Shown here in pieces: positions 50,616 to 61,320 of a DNA stretch of 64,000 nucleotides. Origin of the DNA: Symbiodinium natans (Eukaryota; Sar; Dinophyceae; Suessiales; Symbiodiniaceae); NCBI GenBank assembly GCA_905221605.1, contig CAJNDS010002438.1:278357-342356 (forward strand), given 5' to 3'. Numbering within the stretch: the first letter of the stretch is position 1; each line of letters begins with the position of its first letter. Position numbers and translations under genes: made by a program. The notes beneath the pieces are model-generated. The model saw only the letters and a list, made by a program, of their open reading frames with translations, was not told the DNA's origin and did not search any database.

Positions 50616-51984
50616 TGTTGGCTGCGTTAGAGGTACGCAGCAGTCATGGCGTAAGTTTGAAAAGGAAGGCGCAAGGCCCCCTGAACCTACTAAGCATACA
50701 GATGGCTCAAGCCAGTGCAAGGCGCACGGAAGCTCAAACACCAGCAACACACATCACTTTAAAGCCACGGACATCGCTTCCCAGCCTCCTCCCCGGGCGG
50801 AGGCACGGTCTCAAGCCTGCACATTCGGTGAGCTTCATTGCACTCAGTGAGGGCTTAGGGCTTAGGGCTTAGGGCTTAGGGCTTATGGTTTAGGGTTTAG
50901 GGTTTAGGGTTTAGGGGGATCAAGTTGCAAAATAGCAAAGGCGGCCTGAACAGGCTTCTCCAACTTCCTGGCTGGGACCACTCCGGGTCCCTCCAGTTGA
51001 ATCCTGCAAGAACCGCTGCTGTGCGCATAGGAACAAGCACCAAACAAGGAAGTAGGTAATTAAGTGTCTGGGCGTGTGCGCGTGCGCGTGCGCTGGCGCT
51101 TGGGCTTGCGCTTGTTTTTGCTTTTGCTTCTGACCTTAGCCGATGCGGCGGAGGTATGCCAATTCTCGTCCAAAGGCACTTCTCTTCCCTTGAGCCCAGG
51201 ACTCTCTCTGAGCACCTTGTCAACTCCGGCCCTAAGTCTCCACAGCCCCTCAGCTTGCCGACTCCCAACTACTTCCTGTGCTTCCCGAACTCTTCCGTCC
51301 TTCTGAAAGGTCGGAGGCCCACTGTTCTAAGCGGAGGCCTGTGACTCCACGGTTGCAGCTCAGACAAGGCGTTGGCTTCAGCATATTGCTGGTTCTGGGC
51401 TAGAAGATGAAAGGCACAGAGAAAGAATCGGAGTTGAAGAGGTCAATCCCCTACATCAACAAATAGGGGGAAGAAGTGGGAGGGGAGGAGAGGAAGGACG
51501 TCTACCGAGTCCACATACTTCTATTGTATCGGCTCGCTCGGGCTGTGGGGTTGTAACTTGGATCAGCTTTGCATGGTCTGGTCAGCAGCTGCCCTGGTTT
51601 CCGGTGCCGGCGAGATGCTGTCCCACAGGAGGCAGACCAATATGATTGACCTTATGACAGGTATGATTTGGGATGCTCACCCCTTATACTAGCACTTCTT
51701 CATGAGGATTCTAACAAGGGGTACGAAAATCCCTACTAATGTGTGGAGACGGCTTCATGGTCCCCTTCAAGCAGCAATGGTTGATGGAGGCCCTGCTTGT
51801 CAGGACTTCTCATGAGCTGCGAGCTTTCATTCCTGGCACGAAGTGTCAAGTTCACCTCCACCCCCCTTTTGCCTAAACCCTAAACCCTAAACCCTAAACC
51901 CTAAACCCTTTTTGCAACGAGCTTGGCTATGCTCCCGCCCGGCTTGGCTGTCCCAATACCCTGTACTCGTGACAGGGTCTCGGC
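50616..51984. other. spacer with telomere-like tracts
   Basis: TTAGGGC-to-TTTAGGG tract at 50850-50917, CG/CA-alternating segment at 51066-51120, a diverged foldback piece near 51660-51740 (GGGATGCTCACCCCTTATAC) and CCCTAAA tract at 51873-51910. No gene seen. Confidence 0.5.
51873..51910. repeat. telomere-like tract at the 3' end of the LINE-like element
   Basis: Five CCCTAAA units followed by CCCTTTTTGCAACGAGC. Read in the direction of the retroelement, the element ends ...GTTGCAAAAA and passes into GGGTTTAGGG. Confidence 0.9.
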
Positions 51985-51990
51985 GACGAC

Positions 51991-52797
51991 TCAGACACTT
52001 AGAGAGTCGAGTCTCTCAGCAACTTTTCTTGAGACCTGATTAAATGAGCATACTAATCGGAACTTATCGAAAGCTATTTCGTGGACTTCAAAGACGTCGG
52101 TGATGTGTGCTTCCAACTCTTCCCTAGCCACATACATATCCAGCAGAAGGCCCTCGAAGTCGAACTGTAACCAACAAAGCCAGAGATAGCAGACCTCTGG
52201 CAGGCTGCCTCTTCGCGAGAAGGTCTGCATGCCCTCTTGTGAATGAAGCCATGTAAAGGAGACTCTATCCCCAACAACACTTAGAAAGACCCCAAGCCTC
52301 CAGGGCACTTCCGTTCGGAACACATCCCTCCAGTGTGGTAGGCATGCCTCATGCACAAAGGGATGCGTGTGTGTGAACTTCCAAGCATGTGCGAGAAAGG
52401 AATCTGCCCAAGCCTCTCTGTTGGAGGCTTGTTCCTCTAGGCCTTGGATTCCTGACTGCTGCAGCTGGCAGCCCCAGTAGCTGATATGATGGAAAGGGCC
52501 TGGATGACGCTGTTTAATCCACCCCATAGCCAACATATCCACTCTAGTGAGGTATTCCGGAGGACGCCTAAGCAGATGGCCCAGGTAGTTCCATCTTCTC
52601 TTGGCCCATATGACTGTCCATTGTTTTGTAGGAAAATGGTTCAGGAGAATCATGACCAACCGTCGACGCAATCTATGCAAGAAAGTGGCAACCTCACGCT
52701 TGCACTCCGAAGGGATAAACAAGCCCAGCAGAAGCACTAAACAGGTGACTTGGAAGGATCTGATTCTATTGGAATACTTTGTGAGCGGCTCCAACAT
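51991..52797 (-). pseudogene. LINE-like C-terminal region
   Basis: 268 codons. Contains KRRWNYLGHLLRRPPEYLTR, the conserved W-x-x-x-GH-x-x-R segment after the thumb of LINE reverse transcriptases, then an undefined tail with WADSFLAHAWKF. Its N-terminal part overlaps the neighbouring frame 52766-53173, which carries the preceding thumb region. No ATG; part of the same decayed polyprotein. Confidence 0.65.
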
Positions 52798-53112
52798 GGG
52801 AACTGTACCAAAACCATGTGCCTCCTAGGTATTGGTTGGCCATCTGGACGGTCTCCTCAAAGCATGCCCAGTGTCCTCGCTTGAGACATTTCTTCAGAGA
52901 CTCGTATGCTCCATGCAAGGCAGTTCCAGCCGACTGTAACAGCACCGAAGTTGTGTCCGGCGGACCCGCTGTAGTTGTGGAACTTGCCCCTAGGTCAAAG
53001 TGCATGAGGGGTTTCCGAAGATATATGCAAGTAGTGTCCCACCGGACATCCCGCAGCAGGCTATGTTCCGGGAACTCAAAGGCTGTTCCCTGCTCCAAGA
53101 TACTCTTGTGAC

Positions 53113-53832
53113 TCATGAGTGAAACAAAATGGAGAATGTCGAATGACCATGGCTCTGCCCGAGATCCCTCCACCTGACTTCCAATCTATCAATACACTTC
53201 CCTAATATGTATGAGAACAATACTGCTGAGCGCGATCCCCCTTGTTGGATCCCGGCAGTCTGTCGCTGTTCCCATTGGCGTCCTTGCCAATAAAAGGCAA
53301 GGCGAGGGTCGAGCAGCATACGCAAAAGCTGTAAAGATTCGTGCCCCTGGGCCTTGGAGCACTCTTCCATCAGAAATTGTGCTATCGATGACTGGTCCAG
53401 TGAGTCAAACGCCATGGAGATATCGCAGCTTAGGTATATGTTGTAGGACTCCTGCTTGCTCTCCATGGTGACCCTGCTTTGTGCTGAAAAAAGCGCATCA
53501 CATACTTGGCAACCTTTCATTCCACCCAATTGTACTTTTGGAACCGGCCAATTTGGTTGGAGTCTGCTTATAAGTAGCCATGAGAATAGTTTGTGCATTG
53601 TCTCAATTAAGTTAATCGGTCGGTAGTCCCCTGGTTTCTGGACTGAAGTCACCTTCGGCAAAAGGGCCAAGCTGGCGTCACAGAATCCCGTGGGAAGGTC
53701 TGCGGCACGCAGCAGGCTGTTCAAATGGTGCTGCAGCAAGGCCTTTCCATCAGGAGTGGACCAGACTGCTATGATGAACTCATTTGACATTCCCGAAGGG
53801 CCTGTCGTCTTATCAAGCTTCAATCTGTCCAC
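53113..53832 (-). pseudogene. non-LTR reverse transcriptase domain (interrupted)
   Basis: Retroelement reverse transcriptase fingers and palm. Motifs in order: KLDKTTGPSGMSNEFI (domain 0/1), ALLPKVTSVQKPGDYRPINL (domain 2), QLGGMKGCQVCDALF (domain 3), YNIYLSCDISMAFDSL (domain A, first catalytic Asp kept) and TAGIQQGGSRSAVLFSYIL (domain B, with the usual QGDP changed to QGGS). The next motif, YxDD, should follow within about 50 residues but is absent in all frames: the sequence there reads DILHFVSLMSHKS after a frame shift near 53130-53170. The enzyme would therefore be inactive. The frame stays open upstream to about 53870, overlapping the end of the first ORF. Confidence 0.8.
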
Positions 53833-54986
53833 CGCCTGTTGGATCTCGCCCTCTTCGAAAAAGACACTGGGTGATTCTGTCGCTCTTTGCTGAAACCATT
53901 GACATCACCCTTTTGCTGTTGAAACCTCTGCTTCAAATATCGGATAGCCGTGCTGCCTCCCTCCCTGCTCCGTTGGTGTAGTTGTTGCATCCAGGCCGTT
54001 TTTTCAATATGACGAAGTGCAATAATATGTCTCGTAAGGCGTGATCTTATTTGCGGGTCTAGGATCTCCTTTGCTTTCCTGGTACTTCTGTTCTTACGAC
54101 GAACGTCAGCCGACTTGCTCGGTGAGTACCACGAACTGTCTGTACCAGTTTGTATTTTGGAACCATGTGCCTCCTGCAGCTTATAGAACCTTGCTCTCGC
54201 ATCGTCCGGGTCAAGATCCTTCAGGAAGACATGCGCCGTTCGCGCTCTTTGTCCATACACCACCGTCTTGACTACAGCATGTCTCTCTGCAAGGTCCCAG
54301 CCAGCTATAGAGGCCGCCACTGCTGCCTGGATCTCCCTCCGAGGCATGTCTCTGTCCCATCCACCCATTACAAGGCGGTTGAAATTTGGCATCTCTCGTT
54401 CAGGGGAGGTAGGAACAGAACCGGGATCTGACGGTACCTTGTTCACATTTGGACTTGGGAAGGGTCGTGGCAGAGGTCTCTGCAAAGGCTGCTGCACAGA
54501 GCCCCGTGCCATATACTGTGCCCAAGGATCCTGGTTGCTGGATGAGCCTGCCTGCATGGGAGCTCTCACGGCGGCATTTGTCTGAACTGGCTCCAAAGGA
54601 GGGGGAACCATATTGTGCGATCTGCCTTCGCCCTTCGAAGTGTTCTTGACCACCACCTCAAGCTGTCCACTAAGATCGTCAATCCGCTTATGTAACTCCG
54701 AGACCTCGGTCTTTCGCTCGTGGCTTTCCCTTTGGATGTCAGCTCTCCTTTCATCACCCTCTCGCTGAAGCAAAATCGCAAGGGCAGCGACGCTCCCAGA
54801 GATATTCTGAACCTCTTCCTTTAGTGACAGGGTGAAGTTCTGCATCCAAGATGGTGGCTCATCAGATGGTCTCTCGACAATTCGAGTGTCTTCGAAAGGA
54901 TTTTTCCTCTTCGCCAGTGCATCCCGGTCCCCATCATGCATATCATCATCACTCACTGGGATCGCCCCTTGATGCTCTTCGGCCAT
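53820..54986 (-). pseudogene. LINE-like first ORF with coiled coil and pre-RT region
   Basis: 388 codons from ATG 54986. An acidic N-terminus (VSDDDMHDGDRDALAKRKN) is followed by a heptad-like region (SLKEEVQNISGSVAALAILL ... RRADIQRESHERKTEVSELH), a Pro-rich linker, a segment with GQRARTAHVFLKDL resembling an RNA-binding fold, and a basic tail RHIIALRHIEKTAWMQQLHQ like the region preceding LINE RT domains. The stop comes 50 nt after the RT frame opens, so ORF and RT are out of phase by one frame. It could be an ORF1 fused to the pre-RT part by a deletion that removed an endonuclease. Confidence 0.6.
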
Positions 54987-55016
54987 GAACCCCTTCGCAA
55001 CTAACTCACCTGAAAT

Positions 55017-55034
55017 CTTGAGCCAAAATGGCTA
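55017..55034 (-). other. relict dinoflagellate spliced leader
   Basis: The minus strand reads TAGCCATTTTGGCTCAAG, 18 bases identical to the 3' part of the 22-nt dinoflagellate spliced leader, 31 bp upstream of the ATG at 54986. Its 5' nucleotides are missing. A genomic leader sequence of this kind marks an mRNA that was trans-spliced, reverse transcribed and reinserted. Confidence 0.92.
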
Positions 55035-55065
55035 ACCCTAAACCCTAAACCCTAAACCCAAAACC
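55035..55065. repeat. telomere-like tract fused to the relict leader
   Basis: About four CCCTAAA-type units begin with no gap at the truncated 5' end of the leader (GGCTAACCCTAAACCC). Confidence 0.93.
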
Positions 55066-55879
55066 CATCCTCTAGGGCAGCTGAGGTCCCAGCACGAGCA
55101 TGTCTACAGTGTAGTGAAATCGTGCGGCGGCCACCAAGACCATCTCCAGGAGCAGACAAAGTATGCACACGACAGCGACCTGAAGACCGCGGAAGGGTTG
55201 TAGGGTTTAGGGTTTAGGGTTTAGGGTTTCGCAACAGCGACCTGAAGACGGTGAAAGGGTTGTAGGGTTTCTGGTGCTTCGACAGAGTTGAGAGTTCAGG
55301 GGTTTAGGACAGTCCTAGCAGTCCTTTATGGAGATTACAATAGGGGGGTACTATCATCCCTATCAAAGATTCGTAAAACGGGGGAACATCCCAAGTTGAG
55401 GGTTCCAAGGAAAGGCGATGAGCTCTGAACACCCAGAGCCCTTCATGTCACATCCTCGTGCAAACCAAGACACTACTCGCTGTGCCTTGGCGCGCGTGGC
55501 TGGGGGTGCTTTCCGAAAGCGTCAAGCTGAAGCTTGAGTGCGTAAGCTTGGATCTTCAACGGCTCCGGAAGAAGTCTGTTTCATGTCCTTTGGGCATCCA
55601 GTCGACCCCCTTGCAGCCCAGCTTCCCACCGGGTGAAGTCTACCGCGCCCGTCAGCTTGTAGGCTGCAAGGGAAAACAAGGCTGCAAAGTACCTTCCAAG
55701 GCTCCATGGGCAAAACCCTTTTTGCTAAACCCTTGTGCATCCGGGCTAAACCCTAAACCCTAAACCCTAGACCCTAAACCCTAAACCCTAAATCCTAAAG
55801 CAGCTGTCCAGCACAAGACATCGCAGGCCAGCCAGATGCACCCAAGGAGCGTGTGGCCAGAAACCATCATGTCCTTAAG

Positions 55880-55982
55880 CTATACTCCCCTTAGAACCTT
55901 AATAAAAGTAATATTATAAATATCCTCTTGGGTTTTATATAAATAGAAGGAAAAATACAAAAAATAGTTCCCAAGGGATATG
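55880..55982. mobile_element. MITE-like element, family C
   Basis: Starts CTATACTCCCCTTAGAACC, has TATCCTCTTGGGTTTTATAT and ends AGTTCCCAAGGGATATGG. Third copy of the family, only 10 bp from a family B element. Confidence 0.8.
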
Positions 55983-55992
55983 GCAAGGCTTC

Positions 55993-56093
55993 TGGGATGT
56001 CCCCCCCCTTATACGAACAGTCCGGACTAGGGGGTTACTCTAGTCCCTCTTAAGTACCCTTAAGGACTGTTAATAGAAGGGGGAAACATCCCA
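55993..56093. mobile_element. MITE-like foldback element, family B
   Basis: TGGGATGTCCCCCCC at one end and GGGGGAAACATCCCA at the other, with inner CGAACAGTCC / AAGGACTGTT inverted repeats. Confidence 0.8.
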
Positions 56094-56654
56094 ACCTCAA
56101 GGCCACAATCAAACACAGGGGGGGTTGAGTCGCAGATGCCTGCATTGAGAGCCCCTTAAGGCCAAGAGGCCGCACAATATCGCATCCGCTTGCCCTCCAC
56201 GCCTATGACCTCGTCGATCATGGCCTCGCAAGAAACCGCTGCCGCTTCCGATGTGGTGACTCATTAAGGTCCATCTGCCTCTGAAACAAACTGAAGCATG
56301 TGGACAGACGTGCCTCCCACAGCGTCCTCCAGAAATTGGTGAACCACTGTCGGCTCTCCAAATGCCTCGGTGCCAAGGGAGCGGCCATGCCCGCAATCAG
56401 CATACGCACACACGCATGCGCACGCACCCGTGTCCAATTCCCAGATCCAAAAAACCCCGAAACTCGTTCAGCGTGAGGAACCTATCTATACTGCCTTGCT
56501 ACGCATCATCACCCAGCCGTGTGAAGATAACAAGAAGTGGCACAATACCCACACCGGCCCAGGACTACCCGGGTGCTACGACATGTCCCCACGGCATCCT
56601 GGAACGCCACATCCGCGGGAAAAGGTGCTGCTTCCAGATATCGGGGGGGGGGGG

Positions 56655-56752
56655 GGGGGTTTCCGAAATTAGGGGCACCTTATGGGGGTCCTGAATACAA
56701 GGGAATCCTGCTCTTTGGGAGGAATAGGGTTCCTTATTTTCGTAAAACCCCC
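56655..56752. mobile_element. MITE-like foldback element, family A
   Basis: GGGGGTTTCCGAAATTAGGG at one end, CTTATTTTCGTAAAACCCCC at the other; contains GGCACCTTATGGGGGTCC and AAGGGAATCCTGCTC. The left end is extended into a run of 17 G. Confidence 0.8.
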
Positions 56753-57387
56753 ATATTGTCCGTGGCGTGACCGCGCTGAAATGGACAGGATCGGGTTGGG
56801 TTTGGGGGTATGCCGGTGCATTGTGGTCTCCTCTCCGTGCTGGAGATGTTTGAACCCGCTCTCTGTCGCAGACGCTTAAGGCATGGACTTCAGAGCAGCA
56901 TCACCGAGTCGAGTTTGACACCTAGGCCAGTGTGGTGGGCCCTTCCCACCATCTAGGAGTGTCATGGGGAAGTTAAGGGTATGCGAATGTAAGCAGCGGT
57001 TTGTCTACTGGCCCGGCTGCAGCTTTGCCTGCTGCGGTTGTCCTTGCATCGTCCCAGGGCTGATACTTGCAATGCAGGGTCAAGCCAAGAATCTGCTGCC
57101 AGCCGATGGAATCCGGGAGCACGGTCACAAGATCGAGGACGCCCTTCATGATGGCCATGCCTTGGGTGTGGCTTTGTCATTGCGCTGGCGTGCGTGGGCG
57201 TGCATGGGCCATGCACTGTTTTCCGGGAGGGGCGTCGCGGCAGAGGTCTGAGAGCCAGGTGACAACAGGCCACAAGGAAGGTCTTGTACCAAAGGCCGAT
57301 GTGGAAGCGGTCATAGTAAGCTGAAACCGCAAACGTCAGCCTGAACAGGGACCAGAGAGGAGCTTGTGCTTCTCAACGTCTTATTCT

Positions 57388-57507
57388 TGGGATGTTCCCC
57401 CTTATACTTCTTATTCTGGGAATGTTCCCCCTTATACTAACAGTCCTTAATACCCTCTTATAATCCCTATGAAATGACTGTAAGTAAGTATAAGAGGGAA
57501 CATCCCA
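57388..57507. mobile_element. MITE-like foldback element, family B, with duplicated end
   Basis: Starts TGGGATGTTCCCCCTTATAC, repeats GGGAATGTTCCCCCTTATAC 28 bp later, then AACAGTCCTTAATACCCTC, and ends TAAGAGGGAACATCCCA. The left terminal repeat is present twice. Confidence 0.8.
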
Positions 57508-57590
57508 CTCTTATTCCCTAATCAGTTGCACCTCGTGTTTGCACAAGCAGGACATGGCACATCACGGCACAGAATGCTTCGTCTCAACTC

Positions 57591-57752
57591 CTGGTTCCTA
57601 GTAGGGAATTGGGGGAATGAGGGAATTAGACACCTTATATCCCCTTGATACCCTTTAAGGGATTCTATAGGGCACCTCATTACCCCCCCCTTCTACCCTT
57701 CAAGGGGATTCTATAGGGTACCACATTTCCCGCAGTCCCTGCTAAGAACCAG
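57591..57752. mobile_element. MITE-like foldback element, family D (expanded)
   Basis: CTGGTTCCTAGTAGGGA and TCCCTGCTAAGAACCAG form 17-bp terminal inverted repeats (15 of 17 pair). Inside, a unit with CCCTTTAAGGGATTCTATAGGG is present twice. Confidence 0.8.
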
Positions 57753-57895
57753 CAGGCTCAACTTAGGGCTGCACGCGCAGAGCCCGGCCGGAATTAAACC
57801 TTGGTTGGGCCGGCGGGAGGGGCCAAGATGGCAAGTTGCTGTTCTACTCTCTACTTCTACCACCATCGGGAGGATCCCCCTCTCTCTCGCACTCT

Positions 57896-57949
57896 AGGGT
57901 TTAGGGTTTAGGGTTTAGGGTTTAGGGTTTAGGGTTTAGGGTTTAGGGA
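57896..57949. repeat. telomere-like tract, TTTAGGG orientation
   Basis: About seven perfect TTTAGGG units. A second such tract follows at 58076-58138, there interrupted by a run of nine T. Confidence 0.93.
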
Positions 57950-58686
57950 GTCTGCTCTTGTTCTAACGACCTGCCGACCCTTGACTGCGCACCAGGCTGC
58001 CGGACAAGTCCAAGATGAACATCGGAACCTTGAGGTTACCGTCCCGGACCTTGAGCTTCAGGGAAACAGCTCTTAGGGTTTTAGGGTTTTTTTTTAGGGT
58101 TTAGGGTTTAGGGTTTAGGGTTTAGGGTTTAGGGTTTGCGCGTTGTTAAGGGAGGGGGGTTCATATGGGGGTAGCTGCCTCGAAAACTTTAGGGAAGCTT
58201 AGGGGAGCCTTAGGGAGTAGCGGGGAGTATTGCGGAACCTTGGGTTGCCCCCTTGAAGCCCCCTCCCTGAAGAACCTTAGGTTTAGGGTTTAGGGTTTAG
58301 GGTTTAGGCTTTAGGGTCATGGGGGGTAGGTACCTGGAAGCTTTGGCAGCCATCGGGAGTAGTGGGGGCCCCCCTTGGAACCCCCCCCTAAGAAACCTAC
58401 AACCACAATGCAGAAACCCACAGAATACCGCCTGCCGTGGGCAACTATTGGCTGAATAAGAGCTACCCTAAACCCTAAACCCGAAACCCGAAACCCTAAG
58501 CCCTAAACCCCAAGCGTGAGACAAATTGAGCCGAGGTGCCGCCTCGCCTTCTCCGGCGCCTTCCCTGGGCTCACGCTTCACCGTGCGGGGGTTTACGAAA
58601 GCAGGGGGGACCCCCCCAAATAGCAATAAGGACCCACTAAGCTAGCCTCGAACTCCCCAGGGTCATGCCTTGGAGCCCCTTTAGGG

Positions 58687-58720
58687 TTTAATCGCTCACA
58701 CTCGGACAAGCCAGGCGAGG
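58687..58720. repeat. conserved spacer cassette next to telomere-like repeat
   Basis: TTTAATCGCTCACACTCGGA followed by CAAGCCAGGCGAGG. Third copy; it directly continues a GGGTTTA unit, as at 13499. Confidence 0.8.
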
Positions 58721-59999
58721 TACACACGCTCCTCCTTTAGGGTTTGGGGTTTGGGGTTTAGGGTTTAGGATTTGGAGTTTAGGCAGTTCAGCTTCAAGCA
58801 GTTCCAAAGTCCAAGGCTCGTGGCCACGAAAAGGTGAGAGACCAGGTCAAACATCTCACCGCCTTTCAGGAATTATCGCCGCACGCACTCGAGTACTGAC
58901 AGAAGGCCGCATGTCTCCCCGGGTGCCCTCGCTGTCTCACTCTCTGCTTCTGCTCCTTCATCGCCCCCAAGGGGGCCAAGCTTCAAACCCACATCACTTC
59001 GACCTACTTAATCCCTTGTTGCATCCCTTTGGTTGCATCCAGGCCTCTTCGCACACTGCCGGGTAAGAACACATCTAACTAACCCGTGAAGCTGCGCATC
59101 TCCAAACCCTAAAACCGGTTTTTGCAACCAGGTCTCTTGCAGCCAGCCGCCCTAAACCCTAAACCCTAAACCTAAACCCTAAACCCTGAAAAAGTGCTTG
59201 CTCAAGGGCACACAGCGGGCGCCCGACTCCCACACAATTCGCACTCAAGCATCTTCCTCTCAAGCTCCTCTACTTGCTTTCTTTTTTTCTCTGTCCGTCT
59301 GTCGCTCTTTCTCTGTGTGTGTCTTTCCTTCTCTTCTTTCTTTGTTTCTTTATTGTGTTGTTTCTTAATTTCTCTATTTCTTTCTGATTCTCCTCATTTT
59401 CTTGCATTTCAGCGTTTCTTTCTTCTTCTTCTTCCGGTCTTCGTTGCCTGTCTTTCTTAATGGGAGGGAGGTCCCCTACTCCGTGCTGCACGTGCCGTTT
59501 TTTTGTTCAGGATTTGGGGCAGGGTTTAGGGTTTAGGCTTCAGGAAGGTAGCGGGAGCACATAGAAAGCAGGGCCCCATGAAATCTCTGCAAACGAGCCG
59601 GTACTCTCGAAGGCCTTCGACATTGGAGAGCTTGATGGCGTTGTCAGAAACATCCTTCAGATCCTTTTCTATCCGCTCCTGCTCGGGACGTTCAGGCAGC
59701 ACACTGCACCCAAGACGCCCTGTTGGGCACGCGGAGCTTTCATGATTCTTTCAGGCGCGATAAGAACGTAACCCTTCAGACGTTGGAAACTCGCATTCCA
59801 GCTGACACTACTCACGGTCCATGTACCGCACATAGAGGGCAGTAGTCACATGGAGCAGGAAGCTCTGCAGGGCGAAGCAGAAGAAGAACAGGGCCATTGG
59901 ATAGATGACATACTTTGCCTCAGTCGTGCTGCACTCGAGCCGATGCAGAGTTGCGATTGGACTCCCTTTCTTTGCATGTGTCCAAAAAATTGTGAGATT

Positions 60000-60097
60000 A
60001 TATGGGTAGTTGTCAAAGTTAGGGTCCCTTTTTGGACACCCTAAAATAGTACATTAGGGACCCCAAAAGGGACGATAATTTTGACAACCACCCATAT
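60000..60097. mobile_element. MITE-like foldback element, family E
   Basis: ATATGGGTAGTTGTCAAAG at the left and TTTTGACAACCACCCATAT at the right give long terminal inverted repeats (about 30 bp with a few mismatches, including GGGTCCCTTTTTGG / CCCCAAAAGGGAC). Single copy in this window. Confidence 0.8.
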
Positions 60098-60699
60098 GGG
60101 ATTGGCACATGTTGACCCTTGGCAAGCCTCCTTGCATGCCGCGAGTTGCCAAGGCACCTTGATGTAACCGTCGGTCTTCAACGGCTTCACTGGCTTTCTT
60201 GCACTTGATGAGGAAGCTGCTTGCGATTCTTCCTCCTGTAGCAGGTGGGATGCTCATGTCCGAAAATTGGCCTCCCAGTGTGTGGCTCATCCCTTCCGCG
60301 CAGCCCCGGCTGCACATGCAATGACCCTTTTGGAGCAACGGACTCTGATGACCCCTTTTGTTGCAGCAGGCTTTGAGGACCATAAGCTCTATAAGCAACC
60401 CTAAACCCTAAACCCTAAACCCTAAACCCTTCTTGTTCAACCCTAAAACCACAAACCCTATTGACCCTGTTTCCAGAGCAGCAGGCAGCCTGAGCTGACC
60501 TCCGGACTGGTGGCTTACCGTCGAGCTCCTTGGGCCAGGGGGCTTTTAAGGCATTTGCTGCACCCTAAACCCTAAACCCTAAACCTCTGCTTCGCGTGGC
60601 ATGTGTGTGGGCCTCCGTGGAAACCAGCCGAGGGTAGGCAGCGCATCTCCTCACCTCGGCTGAGTTCAGCTTACGGTTCTGAGTTGCGTGGCAGCAGCC

Positions 60700-60810
60700 C
60701 TAAACCCTAAACCCCATAAACCCCAAAAACCCCAAAAACCCCATAAACCCCATAAACCCTATAAACCCCATAAACCACTATAAACCACTATAAACCCTAT
60801 AAACCCTTTT
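60700..60810. repeat. CCCCATAAA / CCCCAAAAA variant telomere-like block
   Basis: CCCTAAA units change into CCCCATAAA, CCCCAAAAA and CACTATAAA units in homogeneous runs, then return to AAACCCTTTTGG. Confidence 0.85.
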
Positions 60811-61263
60811 GGTGACGACATCGGCTGCACACTTCGGCCCCCGACTACCGCCAAGTCGATGGCGGAGAGCTCACCTCAGGTGTGGGCGCGCTTGAATACA
60901 TCTGGGGCCCAGGATTCATCCCCTCCCCCTAATGCTAAACCCACTCCCAATATTAAAGAACCCCCCCCCCCTAATATCTACAATATAGCTATCAGAAGAG
61001 TTGCACAGTATTGGGGTAGGAGGGGGAGGGGGGGGTTAACATTAGGAGGGAGGGGAACTCTAAACCCTAAAGCCTAAACCCTTTTTTGACCCAGGACTGC
61101 AAACCCTAAACCCCGAAACCCTAAACCCTAAATCCTAAAACCCAAAGTCTCCTTAGCCAGGTGGCCATAGATGCTGGCCATGGTCATTAACCGAAAGGCT
61201 TTGTCCCTCTTCTCGGTGTTTCTCATGAGCTCCTCGAGCTCCTGAAAATGAGGGGTTTTTGTT

Positions 61264-61320
61264 AGGGTTTAGGGTTTAGGGTTTAGGGTTTAGGGTTTAG
61301 GGTTTAGGGCTTTGGGCTTA
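61264..61320. repeat. telomere-like tract, TTTAGGG orientation
   Basis: About seven units followed by decay into TTGGGG-type sequence. Confidence 0.92.

Larger units (their letters stand above)
51914..55034 (-). mobile_element. decayed LINE-like non-LTR retroelement with relict spliced leader
   Basis: About 3.1 kb on the minus strand. From 5': relict leader (55034-55017), short leader, an ORF with coiled coil (54986-53820), a reverse-transcriptase frame (53832-53113), a broken middle (53173-52766) and a C-terminal frame (52797-51991) with the WNYLGHLLRRP motif typical of LINE tails, then ...GCAAAAA. Frames overlap or shift by one, as expected for mutations. No AP endonuclease domain is visible. 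Both ends abut telomere-like tracts (55035-55065 and 51873-51910). Confidence 0.8.

Noticed and set aside
50700-50720. GATGGCTCAAGCCAG, resembling part of the spliced leader
   Set aside because: Only nine bases match (TGGCTCAAG), it is on the opposite strand to the local gene and it is not at an mRNA-like 5' end.
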